DNA of 64,000 bases from Scolanthus callimorphus (GCA_033964015.1 CM066924.1:5872251-5936250); one strand, 5' to 3'; positions 11,094 through 24,711 are shown, counted from the first letter of the stretch. Notes: generated by a model from the sequence alone, not told the origin. A program made the numbers and translations.

Positions 11094-11323
11094 TCGAAGA
11101 ACGTTGCATGAAAAAAATGAGGTGAATCGGTTGAAACGCGACCGAGATGTTGCCCGCTGAATACATAATTTTCTTTAACAAATCACTGTATTTTAGACAC
11201 AGTTCGAAACTTTATGAACTGAACAAAAAATACAGTGATTTGTTAAAGAAAATTATATATTCAGCGGGCCATAACTCGGTCGCGTTGCAACCGATTTGCC
11301 TCATATTTGGTGTGTTCAAAGAA
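11094..11323. repeat. Long-stem hairpin element
   Basis: The arms carry GCCCGCTGAATACATAATTT..CTTTAACAAATCACTGTATTTT and the near-exact reverse complement, continuing outwards as CGCGACCGAG/CTCGGTCGCG and further with mismatches. The loop is about 35 bp. Transcribed RNA would form a long stem. Confidence 0.85.
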
Positions 11324-11454
11324 CAAGGTTTCGTTCTGTCATCTATTCTTGTGAAGTCGGCAATGGTCATCCAGATGGGAAGCATGGTTGGCTCGGCTCA
11401 AGATCGTGGCTCTTTTGGCTTGCGATGAAAACAGGTTCAAATTACCGGTTGGAC

Positions 11455-11745
11455 TTAGTTCTACTGTGTTTCCCAAGTCTTCCGTTCTACCCCTGTTCCA
11501 AGTTGACGTTAAAGACCGCATTTCACTCTTCATAAGAGTAGGGGATTGTCTCCCGATATATATATACTGTAAAACATAGCCCTCATGATTGTAAGCTGCG
11601 TCGCAGCAATTTGCGTGATCTGCAGACCGTTCGTCCTCCAACCTCTCCTTGTCTGACTATCAGTCGTGTACTTTCGACAGCTTTGAGGGCCTCACCCCCC
11701 ACCGTTGAGGAAAATACCTTTTCTTTCTTTCAGATCTATTGTTTG
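11455..11745. repeat. Diverged repeat or duplicated segment, copy 2
   Basis: Partner of 6,545-6,830 (same orientation, about 280 bp, many substitutions). Contains AGAGTAGGGGATTGTCTCCC and a TATATATATA stretch. Lies about 120 bp beyond the stop of the receptor gene. Confidence 0.6.
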
Positions 11746-11868
11746 ACAAAAAAAATTACACTGACGGCCGTTATTCACATGACAGTTTCTTGAGTACAAC
11801 CATCTGACAATCCACGCTCAGAAGCCACATTATGACCGGAAGTTGCTACTTTAGACGCAGTGGAAACA

Positions 11869-14800
11869 TCACTCTCTGTCACTGGGGCTCCGCTTGCGGT
11901 CAAAGAGGAGCTTTCTGTAAAGACGCCTTCCTTTCACATTCAGAGCAAACGCTAGAGTGATGTACACCCCTTGAAGACAGTTGAACACCGCAAAAGGGTA
12001 CCACAGGGCATCCCAAAGCACAGCACCAAATCCGAACCCCCATGTGAACCCCATCAGAGCCCCAATTCGAACATAGATACCAAAGTGACGTCGCGTTTGC
12101 GAGGTTTGCGAGGCCATTTTTGCTTGAGTTGCAGTGACCTTGATGGAACGTACGGTAAGTATGTATAGTAGAAGATTCAGGACGAGGGCAAGAGCCACGG
12201 GAATCGCAAATACATACAGAGCAGCACTTCCATTACTGATCCAACATGCTCTTGCATGGGTGCCATAACCAATGAAGAAGATATCAAACTGATCAAGCAA
12301 AAAGCATACTGCAACAAAAAGCAAGACGGACCCCCACCCCACTGCCATGTAACGAAGTATTTGGACCATCCTCTTGCGCTCGGAAGGAACACCTCCACAA
12401 TGGCTGGTAGAGGAGAACGCTCTCCAAGTGTCGAATGCGATGATGGTCTTCCATACAAATGCTGTCAGGAAGAAGTTGTGCAGCATGACTGCTATAGCGG
12501 TGCACTGGGTCTTACTATCGGTCCTGTGGATCCCAAGGAGCCAAAGTAGCTGGGCAATGAGAATAGAAGAGCTCAGGTTCATGAGGTTGATTCCAGGTAA
12601 AGTACGAAGCTCACTGAACAACATGTACGTCAGAAGGAAAAACGCCAAGGCAGAAACAGACATGCTCATGCACACAGTAGTTAGATAACTCAATACAAGG
12701 TCTTCTCTAATGTCTATGGTGATACCATTGCTGCAAATCCACATTGTTCCATTCCACGTGAAATATTCTGCTTCATCAATAATCTTTCTCGATGTATTTA
12801 GGAAGACCGACAGGTCCGGCAGAATAGAGAATTCATTTTGTGTGATACTGGTATACCCTTGAGGACAGTTAATGTTATGGCAGACATATAATGCGTTTGT
12901 TTCTTCGTCATTGTAATAGTCCTTTACATTGATGATCTTCCTGGATCTATTCAGATAAAAAGAAGCGCTACTGTTTGGGAGCATTGTATACTCGCTTTTG
13001 TTGTATTTACGAAGACCAGCACAAGACAAGAGTCTTTTCGTCGCCCTGAAAACAGCGAATAAGCTGTCGTTTATGGTCACATTGCGGAATGGCTCTTCAA
13101 ATGCAAGAATACGATTGAAGCTTCTGTGGTAATGACTTTTCTTCTCTAATATAACTTCTTTAGCCGTGGCAACGAAAGACACCTGCCACTGCCAAGCTTT
13201 GGTAAAGTTGTTGATAATTATATTAGAAAGTTCCCACGGAGCAAGATCGAAACTCTCGTTCATCGCACCGACAAAGGTATCTGTATCAATGATAGCACGA
13301 GTTGTATTTCTAATAAACGACTGCAGCCAAAGAAGAATATTGTACTTTTTCGCCACTGACGAATCTGGAGGAGCTGGATGGTTATCACTGCAAGTCCCAA
13401 GATCAGGGTCGTACGTTTTTCCGGTGTTACATTTTTTGTTGTATGCATAACTAGCCGGCTCGTTTGCATTATTACCAAAGTTGAAAATGATAGAAAATGA
13501 AGGGACAGCGGAATGAGGTCCATCAAGTTCTTTGGACGGTCCACACTGGTTAGGTGAAATACTGCTATGTCTTTTGCATGGTATACAGTACTTGTTTCTG
13601 TAGTTACGGTAGGATTTGGACACAATTCCCACCGTCCCGTTAGTACACTTGTCCTTTTTTGGCGGAGAATCGCCCACGTGTGATATAGCGGTAAAACAGT
13701 GCCTTCTTGTGCTGTTTTCTGGAGGCATCCACATCGCTCTGCAATATTTAAGCAGGTACTCGAGCTCCGCCATTGAATCTTTACTTCCGGGTGAAGGTAG
13801 GAAGGAGCATCTAAACAAGACCAAGTAGTTTGTCACGTAACTTGGAGAGACTCCATTGCAAAGGGCACAAAAAACTTGTTGCGAAAGACTCTTTCATCAG
13901 ATGTAAAAACTGGTAGAGAATCGAAAAGTGTCTTCCTATTTGTAGGAACAGTGTCTGCAAGGTTTTTGCATTGAGCTGAAGTATCATTATCAAACCAGGA
14001 AGATGGACAGGTGTCTATCATCCATACACGTCCAGTGGTAATGCCCTCACCGGTGTTTTGATTAACACATCGCCATTTTCCCCACCTCTTTTCGGACGTT
14101 GAATGGAATGAAGTTCCGATGGGAGATATGTTCCCAAATGGGAACCCAGTAGGACTCAGGGGACTTAAGGCATGGGTCCATGCAGCCACGCCCTTAAAAC
14201 ATTCAATCAGTCCTTAATTTTTGATGAATTAAAGATAGGCTTCTTGTTCTGATATATTGTCATAGGTCTCGTCATTCTTGATAATTTTGTTGATTGTTGT
14301 TCCCATGGGAGCCAATTCTTAACCTTTGACCTCAATTTTAAGAAATGAAACTTCAAAGCTTCGGGAGTATCGGAAAATTCACATCTCTCTTGAAACCATC
14401 CCATGGAAATGGTAGGCTATCAGGTAGTATTTATCACTCCAATTCGATATCTTGCACAACTTTTCGAATTTCGAAGTTATTAAAGGATATCAAATTTCAC
14501 AGTGTCCTAAAATAGGATTCCTAATGACATGGACATTTTCTCGAATTGGAACAGATATACCTGTGGTGACCTTAAACACATCACATTGTTAAATCCTCAG
14601 AGTTTGTAACTTTTGCGGTCCTCCCGAGAACGTTTATGAAAATTGCTTAAATGCTAGGTTCAAAGGTCACATTCCATGTTTCTATGGAAACAAAACATAA
14701 GATTTATGTATTTCATGACCGTTAACAACCTTAACCATGTTTGACAGTGGGAGAGGCAAAGCCACTGAAGATAGACCACCCCCTAACGTTTTTGATCCGC

Positions 14801-15399
14801 CATTTTGAATGCAAATGAGACCCATGCCTTAAGTCCCCTGAGGAGGAATGCCATTTAGAACCGATGATGAACCAGACTGACTCACATGTTCACATAACGA
14901 GGAGCCAAGAAAATCGGTCGAGTTTTCTTCACTTACATTTGTTAGACAGTACAGTTCGAAGTCTGCACAGCAGTCAACGAAATTCTGGCAATCTGGGTCG
15001 CAATAGCAGAGCAACTCATCAAGCCGAGACGTTTTCTGTGGATCTTGACATCTGTTTTTGCAGGAAAGGGTCGAAGGGCATGTAAAGGTATCGCCACCTG
15101 GAGAAGCTCTCCTTCTTCGTTTTCTATCAATAAGAGTTTTTTCCCATCTTTGAGGCATTTCCGTCTTTGTTTTGAATTCTTTTTCTTCTCCTTTCTTGAA
15201 TTCCATTTCTTTCGAATCCACTTACGTTATTTTTATTTAATAACTCCTCTTTTGAATATCCCTCATCTTGAGAAAGCTCTTTTCCATTCCATACGATCAA
15301 ACCTGCCTCGCTTGGTCTGTTTTCTAATCCAAGAAACAGGGCATCCGTTTGGAGTGAGGAAACCTCGAGATAAATTAATATCGCAAGCAATAAGATCAT
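11869..15399 (-). pseudogene. Methuselah-like/adhesion-type 7TM receptor with somatomedin-B domain, disrupted
   Basis: Read on the minus strand this is one long, mostly intronless coding sequence. From 15,399 a signal peptide (MILLLAILIYLEVSSLQTDA) and a charged linker lead into a somatomedin-B-like domain at about 14,940-15,090 (CKNRC..LCYCDPDCQNF..DCCADFELYC). A Cys-rich, N-glycosylated ectodomain follows (13,100-14,150). Roughly the last 270 residues are a seven-helix secretin/adhesion-type (7tm_2) domain, with the helix blocks LSYLTTVCMSMSVSALAFFL, LMNLSSSILIAQLLWLLGIH and GALMGFTWGFGFG. No GPS cleavage motif is seen. Such SMB-7TM receptors are expanded in cnidarians; ligand unknown. Three lesions break the frame: a 684-bp element at 14,157-14,840 between codons for NGIPP and GFPFGN; one T missing from a six-base run at 13,869-13,874, where seven would read FFCALCNGVSPSYVTNYLV; and one extra base in the run at 15,137-15,142. 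The two homopolymer shifts might be assembly errors; the insertion is not easily explained that way. Confidence 0.8.
14157..14840. mobile_element. 684-bp CAGGGG-ended non-autonomous DNA element (hAT-like) inside the receptor coding sequence
   Basis: Termini are CAGGGGACTTAAGGCATGGG and its exact reverse complement. CAGGGG ends are typical of hAT elements, which make 8-bp target duplications. Here the nearest flanking match is imperfect: AGTAGGACT before and AGGAGGAAT after (7 of 9). On the minus strand the flanks are codons ATT CCT CCT and AGT CCT ACT, both in the receptor frame, so removing the element plus one duplicate restores an uninterrupted frame. No transposase ORF. Confidence 0.75.
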
Positions 15400-15599
15400 G
15401 ACAAAAACTTAAGCAGGATAAAGGAAACAAATAGAGGGTGTTTCTCTGAGATGCTAGACTTGCCACAAGTCTACCTCTGGGAGGGAGGGATTCTGAAAAA
15501 AGCGAGAAAGATTTCAAAGAACTCGAGAATCTAGGCGGATATCCCTCTCTGTATAAAACTCATCTGATGTGCCTGCACATGCGTCAAGGCCCCATTTGC

Positions 15600-15881
15600 T
15601 GCGACTTTCATAATTCTGCGAACTCCCACTTGACATTTTCGAACGTCAAACTGCGTCTTGGCTTCCGTCAATCAAACCTTTTATTAAGTCGAGACCACGC
15701 ATGTCTGGTTTGGTTTTCATTTTACAGTGAATTGTTTTGAAGCCTAGCTAGCCCGTATCAGTTCACAAGATCAATCAAAGCCTGTGTGAAATCACCCAGA
15801 GCTCTTCACTCATTTGATTGACGGAAGCCAAATCGTGGTTTATTAGTTGGCGTAGAGCTCACAGAATAATGAAAATCAGTA
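15600..15881. repeat. MITE-like element, copy 2 of the 2,889-3,174 family
   Basis: GCGACTTTCATAATTCTGCG at the left pairs with CAGAATAATGAAAATC at the right. The interior carries GCTTCCGTCAATCAAA twice in inverted orientation, as in the first copy. Lies upstream of the receptor start. Confidence 0.8.
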
Positions 15882-16855
15882 AGCCTAATATTGTGAATAT
15901 TTATTTGGATATGGAATCCATTCGAATTAGAAACCAGAAATGGCAATTTGTGAATTTTCTGTCAAATGCAGCTAGTACACCAATGTGGATCATTATTTCA
16001 ATATGGGATCTATACTCGAACGAGGATATTGAAATATATTAAAAGCAGAAATGGATTTGATTTAGCTTTTCCAATAGGACGACCGGGTTTGGAAGAACAG
16101 ATGGATCAAATATTTGCATTGAACGAAAAAAAGGTGTTCAAAGTAGTTTATTGTAAATATCTATAATCCGCCAGCACAAAGCAGGGGAATGATAGTGTAC
16201 TCGGTAACATCTGGCTCACATAGCACAAAAACATATACCATTGCGTGTTGCTTTTCCTGCTCTCAAATAGATATGAGAAATACGTGAGGGTTTTTCAAAA
16301 TGCCTGTTGTGAATTCGAACTCAAATTTCTTCAACAGTCTGGACAAGTTAAAAAATATAGCGTTTAAATCATTTGTTGCGTAGGTTTAGACAAGGTCAGT
16401 AGACACAAATGCATCCGGGTTTTATTACCTTCCCGTTTTATTTACCTTACCCGTTTTAATAAAACGAAACGTGCAAATTATATAGATATAGCTATTATTT
16501 CAGAAAAGCGTCTGCACCTTCACAACTGTATGTTATAGAGCCCGCGATGCGTCTTGGGAACAAACATGTATATCAACGCAGAATCATCGACACTGGTTTT
16601 TAGGATAAATAGATATATTATCACCCTACCATGACTTGCGCGTCAGTTTGATTAAAGTGAGGGAGGGGATGGGGGAGGGGGTGCGCAGGGTCGTCTGCCT
16701 CATTCTGTCATCCCTGTCTATCTGGATCCCGGTGGCACGAGACGCAGTCCGAGACGGCCGGAAATGAGCCGGGATGCAGTGGATGGCCACAGTGATGTTA
16801 CTGTCTTCACTCTTCCCTGATACCGCACCACATCGCCATGCTCTTAAGGCCCGTT
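15882..16855. other. No gene seen
   Basis: AT-rich sequence with only short non-conserved ORFs. A more GC-rich patch at 16,640-16,830 (GATCCCGGTGGCACGAGACG) looks different in base composition but I cannot assign it. Confidence 0.5.
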
Positions 16856-17125
16856 CACACGGCGCGATTTCAGCTGCGATTTGAGGTGCGACTTCTGTGC
16901 CGATCTCACGGCGATGTCACATCGCGCGGTGTGAACGGCCGGCGATCTTATGGCGATTTCACTTGCGATGTCGCAGGCGTTTTGAACATGTTCGAATTCC
17001 ACTGCGATTTCTTGAGATCGCCAACAAACTGACAAATATCGCAGGGCCAAATCGCCGGCCGTTCATACCGCCCGATATGACGTCGACGATCGCCGCAAAA
17101 AGCGCACCTCAAATCGCACCTAACA
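16856..17125. repeat. Palindromic element with GGCCCGTTCACACGG end
   Basis: The left part (GCGATTTGAGGTGCGACTT) is mirrored by CGCACCTCAAATCGCACC near the right, and GCGGTGTGAACGGCC inside matches the left end in inverse. Built of reiterated GCGATTT/AAATCGC words. One of several elements in this window that start with a GTT(Y)ACAC-type end. Confidence 0.7.
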
Positions 17126-17336
17126 TCGCGCAGTGGATAAAACGAACATAAAATGCACCACATGAGAAGCCGCACCAACATATCAACACCGTTGAACGAG
17201 CAGTTTGGTTTCTTTCGCACAGTCCGCCGGAGACAGTCTTCACATGCTCGATAGACAATCCTTATTACCAGCTGCCCAAGCCGCATGCAAGTTAATTGAA
17301 CTGTGGAGACTCGTGGCGGTAGGTACGTCTAACCCC

Positions 17337-17507
17337 TCAGGGGCGTAGCCAGGAATTTGGGTTTAGGGGGGGGGGGGGGGGGGGGGGGGGGCGTATAGTG
17401 AAGTCATGGGACGAAAATTTTCAAATTTCCTCCAGTAAATGTATGGGAAAATCTCCCGAGAAAGGGGGGGGGGGGGTGCTGTGGCTCCCCGCTGGCTACG
17501 CCCCTGA
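17337..17507. repeat. MITE with TCAGGGGCGTAGCCAG ends and long G-runs
   Basis: TCAGGGGCGTAGCCAG at 17,337 and CTGGCTACGCCCCTGA at 17,492 are perfect inverted repeats. A G-run of about 24 follows the left arm and a second of about 14 lies before the right arm. CAGGGGCGT..ACGCCCCTG ends resemble hAT-type termini. Confidence 0.85.
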
Positions 17508-18049
17508 CCTGCTTATACCAAATGATTGTATAATACATAGTCGCTCGCAAGAAACTTTGTACTGGGTTAACACGAGAATTTCGTTCTTCTTAGTTTCCCT
17601 CATGACGCAACGCAGGTTTCATAGACGACAGTTGTGACAAGTACAACCTTTTTGAACAAGGTGTAAACTATTTCATTAAAAATGATCCGTGATCACTTGT
17701 CTGGCGCAAACAATTCATGACTCGTTATAAAATTAATTTGATAAAATTGCTTTTTGTACATAAACATGGACGAGGAGATACAAATAAAATGAATTTGGGA
17801 ACAACCTCGCCCCCAGGGTCTTCTCGGTCATTTTTCAAAATCGCGAGCCGGCCGGAGAGCTCTGGGTACGAGAATGTTAAATCAGTAGAAGGCAATCGCT
17901 AAAAGATAACACTTTTTGAAGATTTCAATCATTTTACACGACGGACTGCATTTTGTTTAATTGTTGAATAGGTTCAACGTCATTGAGCATTATTCAACGT
18001 GATTCAAAAGTGTTTAACATGATTCGAAATCCCTCAAAGTAACGTTTTT
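17508..18049. other. No gene seen
   Basis: AT-rich DNA with only short ORFs. 17,855-17,878 (GAGAGCTCTGGGTACGAGAATG) is a fragment of the repeat family found in full at 53,961-54,157. TTCAACRTGATTCAA words recur at 17,960-18,020. Confidence 0.5.
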
Positions 18050-18376
18050 AAGGTATGGGGAGAGGTTCAAAGGCTCTTGCCAAAATTGTTGTAACTTCGT
18101 CTGCGAAGTTACATGTATTATATTCGCCGGCAATTATTCGCCAAAGGAAACGTGATAATCGGCGAATAGTCACAGATCCTGAGGCGACTAATTGTTTTAT
18201 TATTGGATTCTTTAAAGATCGTAACTAAATTCGTGCGCGCACTCTCAATCCTGTCAATGTTATAATCACCGGTAACTTTTGAAGATTTCAGCACAGATGT
18301 GATATTTTCATATTTTCACAGACGAAATGACAACAATTTTGCTAAAGGAGTACCCTTTGAATCTTTACCATACCTT
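18050..18376. repeat. Inverted-repeat element, AAGGTATGG ends
   Basis: AAGGTATGGGGAGAGGTTCA..CCAAAATTGTTGT at the left is mirrored, with some gaps, by ACAACAATTTTGC..TTTGAATCTTTACCATACCTT at the right. Confidence 0.75.
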
Positions 18377-18460
18377 GAAGAATCAACAACATTGAACACT
18401 GAGTGAACAACATCGCTAAGCATCCCAACAACGCTAAAAATGCGTTTCAGCCCAAACTTA

Positions 18461-18660
18461 AGCCCTGGTCAATAGGACACATGTAGCGCGGAACATTGTA
18501 GCCGGGCACGTGAAACGTTGTTGCGCACGCCGGGACACAAATATTTCTTCGCCAGACAAGAAACATTTGTGTGTCCGAGACACGCGTGCGTTATTTCTTA
18601 GCCACTCGCGGAACATGCAGAACGCAAATGTTGCGCGCTACATGTGTCCTTGTTTAAGCT
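18461..18660. repeat. MITE, AGGACACATGTAGCGCG family, copy 1
   Basis: AGGACACATGTAGCGCG (18,474) and CGCGCTACATGTGTCCT (18,634-18,650) are inverted ends, with GAAACATTTGT-type words inside. A second copy is at 54,425-54,620 in a Homer intron. The 117-aa ORF across it is not a gene. Confidence 0.85.
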
Positions 18661-18889
18661 TCAACATCGACAACGTTCCAATGAAAAGCTGCCTTTGGTC
18701 ACGCAATCCTGGCGAAACGTCATGTAACAAGCAATCTTCTAATGGTCACGCCTGGGTCACGCCAATGACCACAGCTGCAAGATGGGTTGTTTCGTTGGGA
18801 AGGGACAATATCAATCGCGCATTTGTTCCCTTTTGTTTGCTATACTGTGACCAGATTGACTAGAAGATTTGCCGCACTTTTTAATGAGA

Positions 18890-20988
<2,099 letters not shown>

Positions 20989-21056
20989 CTGAAAAGAGAA
21001 ACCAAGCATAACTATTGTTAAAGTGATTGTGTCACGGTTGTTTCTACAAAATGTTC

Positions 21057-22104
21057 ATTCTCGAACCCAGAGCTCCCCGGCTCGTAACCTCATGAGGGAG
21101 GCTCTGGTCTTGCACTATTTCAAGATGAAAGATGCAAAGATACAGAGATGCAAAAGATGCAAAGATGCAAGGGTATCAAATTACATCATTAGTGAAAATT
21201 CCTCATACAGTGTTGACAGCCGCAATGTCTCATAATAAATAAATTATTGGCGGTTGTACGCGGGAGCCGAGTATACAATTTATTTAGCAATTTCGCATTA
21301 TTATACAATTTTAGAAGCTTCACAATGAAAACAAAAATACACAGAACAGTCAATTGCCCAGAACACCTCCTTTACTTCGAGTTCTCCAAGATAATATATT
21401 GAACTCATATCATAATTCAAGCGGAAAGCTCGAGCCGAAAACAACGAGAAAACGTCACTTGAACCAGAATTGGCGTTTCTACCAAAAAAAAAATCGTTCT
21501 GTAAATTGTAGCCAGCTAAAAGGGGAAATTTATACACATACCTCGATGGGGGAGGGGGCGTAGGGTTTTTCTAGCTTGTCATAAACAGCGTATACCTCTT
21601 CCGGATTTACCCGGTTTTCGAGGTTTTTTTTTTACATAAACGTGGTTTTTAGTTTTAAAAATTTATCAAGTTATACGTCACGCAGAAAGCATCCATTTTC
21701 CGCGTTTTAGTCGTAAATAGGGTCAGGTTGAGTTCTATGTATTTTTGTTTTCATCGTGAAGCTTCTAAAATTGGTATAATAGCGCGAAATTGATAAATAA
21801 ATTGATACTCACGCGTACAACCGCCAATAATGTATTTATATGAGACATTGCCGCTGTCAACCTTGTATTAGGAATTTTCACCAATGCTGTATTTTGATAC
21901 CCTTGCATCTCTGCATCTTGAAATAGTGCAAGCCCTGGTGACAGCCACTGACGCATGCGCAAGATTTAATACAGAGCCGCTGAGAGAAAGACCTTTAAGC
22001 GCATGCTCGACGCTCAAAATCAGCCAATCAGCGATGGTACTCAAATGGATGTCTCCAGTGCCTCCCTGTGGGCAGATGAGCAGGGGAGCTCTGGGAACGA
22101 GAAT
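21057..22104. mobile_element. MITE (ATTCTCGAACCCAGAGCTCC family) with a nested insertion
   Basis: The left end (ATTCTCGAACCCAGAGCTCC) stops at 21,108 and the rest of the element (GACAGCCACTGACGCATGCG..GGGAACGAGAAT) resumes at about 21,940. The uninterrupted copy at 53,961-54,157 confirms the boundaries. The gap is filled by the element at 21,109-21,932. Confidence 0.85.
21109..21932. mobile_element. 824-bp foldback element nested in a MITE
   Basis: CTTGCACTATTTCAAGATG at the left and CATCTTGAAATAGTGCAAG at the right are ends of roughly 220-bp inverted arms (also TTGGCGGTTGTACGCG/CGCGTACAACCGCCAA and AGAAGCTTCACAATGAAAAC with its mirror). Flanking CTCTGGT and CCCTGGT are a probable 7-8 bp target duplication. 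No transposase. Confidence 0.85.
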
Positions 22105-22232
22105 GCAAAATGTTATAAAATGTGACCAGCCAGGGGGCATAGTTACAAGGGCTTCACTAGTAAGGACTTTGGGACTACATTTCTTCATTTAAGCCATGTT
22201 TGTATCTGCCAAGTGGGGAGCGTACTGCACCT

Positions 22233-22265
22233 TAAGTCAAGTCAAGTCAAGTCAAGTCAAGTTTA
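22233..22265 (+). repeat. (AAGTC)n microsatellite
   Basis: Six tandem AAGTC units followed by TTTATTTCTATAATACACAT. On the minus strand this would read as a (GACTT)n tail after an AT-rich segment, as at the 3' end of some non-LTR retrotransposons. The rest of 22,105-23,000 shows no gene. Confidence 0.8.
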
Positions 22266-23000
22266 TTTCTATAATACACATACAATAAGCATTACCAAAC
22301 CCACAGGTAGCAATCTATATATACAATAACTATTTGCGAAAAAAGAAAACAAAGAAAATGGAAGACGGTCTCCCTGGATCTTCCAACTGGTCAGTAATGA
22401 GTAGATGAGAGTTTAAGAGCTGCAAACCATAGTGATATTATATGATAATAAAGACCTTATTGCTCAATCTCTTGTGTTTCATGTGACCAAATATGTTTCC
22501 GATTCTAATGCGGTATTGAATTCTAGCTTCGGCTCAATTCAGGATGACCAGTTCATCAATGCAAAGACATATTCCTTCAACACCAACGAAGCTCTAACAT
22601 GCAGAATTGAATATCTGCTACCATCCATTCCTACTGAAGCATAAATACGACTCTCAAATGCACTTATGTTTATATTTCTCCTCCTGTACTTGAAGAATTC
22701 GGAAGCGGGTGAATCTGAATGAACTACAAGTGCTATTATTTGCATTGCCCCACCCCCTTCAGATGATTCACGGTTGTGTGGTTTCAGAACATATTCATCC
22801 CCTCTCACTGGAGGGATTGGAAATTCAGAGAGCTGGGTAAATTACACATTTAATTAAAAATACTGCCTGCCCTACTTTGGAGAAGATTGGGCCTCTTCTC
22901 TCTGTGTAAGAACCTGTGTATTGTTCACAGGTTGCATCATAAAGCCATGCTTATTTGTAGAAGGAATCATGATGAAATAATAACTGAACACAATGTGTGG

Positions 23001-23177
23001 TTCCAAAAATGTCCATACCCCCCCGACGGAAGGGTGTTGAAAAGTGACCCCCCCACCCCTCTGGAATTTCCGAAGAAAAATACAGTATTTGTATGGAAAA
23101 GATCAGGTCAATTGACCCCCCCACCCCTCCGGAATTTCCAATCCCTTCCGTAGGGGGGGTATGGATAATTTCTGGAA
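23001..23177. repeat. Palindromic MITE with TCCATACCCCCC ends
   Basis: TTCCAAAAATGTCCATACCC..CCC is mirrored by GGGGGTATGGATAATTTCTGGAA. Two internal GACCCCCCCACCCCTC blocks. The 88-, 84- and 76-aa ORFs over it reflect the palindrome. Confidence 0.8.
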
Positions 23178-23420
23178 ACACACAATGGTATCCTCTGTCT
23201 GTGAATGGTTCTTACATGGAGGTATACCTGAAGATTGGTTGCAAAACATCAAACACACATCTTTCAGAAAGAACTTGGGAAAATAATTATCACAATCAAA
23301 GTGAAAGCAAAAACCTTGCAACCTATTGTGCCCAAGTCACAAAGTAGTGCATGAAATTTATTATAATATACATTAAAGCGAGGTTGCCATGATTCTAGTT
23401 TTTTTCTGGCTGAAGCTGAC

Positions 23421-23627
23421 ATTGGGCAATTCCAGAAAATATATGTACACTGGGGGAGGGGCGGCATTTGGAAATTCTGAATGGGAGGAGGGGTTTTCAA
23501 TCTCAGAATTCTGCCTTGATTGGGGACAGGGGGTCTAAGCTGGAAGCTATTATAACCTCTCAGGAATTCTTTATGCATGGAAGGGGGGATCAAGAACTGG
23601 TATATTTATTTGCTGGAATTGCCAATT
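23421..23627. repeat. MITE, GGGCAATTCCAGAAAATA family, copy 1
   Basis: ATTGGGCAATTCCAGAAAAT at the left and TTTGCTGGAATTGCCAAT at the right. Another member with the same ends is at 59,073-59,217. Purine-rich interior. Confidence 0.8.
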
Positions 23628-24010
23628 GACAGGAGCTAAAAAAGATTTTTCATTGTAGGGAGGTCAATAATTTCTTAAACAATATGTATGCCCCATGCAT
23701 ATAAATGTTATAAATGGTTAGATCTCAGCAAGATGAGTAATTAGGTGAATAATGTTCAATATCGGTCCACAAACAGAAAAGTTATAACATGTGCCATTAT
23801 ATCCAAAGCAGCCATCTTTTTTTCTAATCGTGCAACCTCCAAAAGTAAAATACAAAACGATCACTTGAGCGAATTGTTTTTCCATTTTTAAAAAGTAGGC
23901 AAAAAAGTAGAAAAATGTTATTTGATAGTTAAAATTTCTAAATATTCCATTTGACCTAAGCATGTAATTTGCATTTTGTAAATAATTCAACACTAGCAGG
24001 AGCCAGGATC

Positions 24011-24210
24011 TTAAGGGCCGACCATTTAACTTTTGAGGGGGGGGGGGGGGGGGGGGGGGGGGATGGGCTTTTTACCTCTGTTAAGCGGTGAGAATTTTTT
24101 TTTCCAATAAAAAAGAAGGGTTTTAGTCACCATTTTGCTGCAGGATATTTTTTTTCAAACCCCCCCCCCCCCCCCCCCAAAAAAAAAAAATTAAATGGTC
24201 GGCCCCTTAG
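24011..24210. repeat. MITE, TTAAGGGCCGACCATTTAA ends, with G-run and C-run
   Basis: TTAAGGGCCGACCATTTAA at 24,011 and TTAAATGGTCGGCCCCTTAG at 24,191 are inverted ends. A G-run of about 24 sits inside the left end, a C-run of about 18 inside the right end. Confidence 0.9.
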
Positions 24211-24711
24211 GTCAAGACGGCAAAATGAAGCTTGTTTCTCTTCTGCTTACTGGTTGCCATGCCAATTGGATTAGACGTGATGCTCAAGTGCCCCCTTAGC
24301 CACTTTCTAGGGAGGGCTTGGGAAAATTTCGATGCCACGGCCATCTTGGATGAAAATTTGAGTGCACAACATTCAACTCAGTGAGCAAAAGACATGGGAA
24401 AATAATCATCGGTTGCCTTCAAAATTCAGGTTGGACAGAAAAATACCTTGTCTTTAAAATTATTAAGCTATCTATAACTCTACAGAATAAAATATTTGAT
24501 TTCTGGCTTCTCAATCTGCCTTTCAAGGCACAGGTTTTTGTTTGGGCTGATCTACCGTTACGAAGCCACCCACCCCTGGCTTTGACCTCCCTATCATTTA
24601 ATGTTTATGTCCAAAAGTTCTAAGAAAACTTAAACACTCACACATTGCAATTTAGGCAAATCAGCTTCCTGTTGTTAGCAGCTCTACTTGGTGTATAGCA
24701 ACTACTCAGCT

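Noticed and set aside
11339..11641. Overlapping 93-100 aa ORFs on both strands beyond the receptor 3' end
   Set aside because: No domain, overlapping on both strands, and the region is a diverged non-coding repeat shared with 6,545-6,830.
14931..14936. GTAAGT after the somatomedin-B codons as a true ancestral splice donor
   Set aside because: The reading frame continues through it in register to the insertion site and resumes beyond the element, so an intronless receptor is simpler. It might act as a cryptic donor now.
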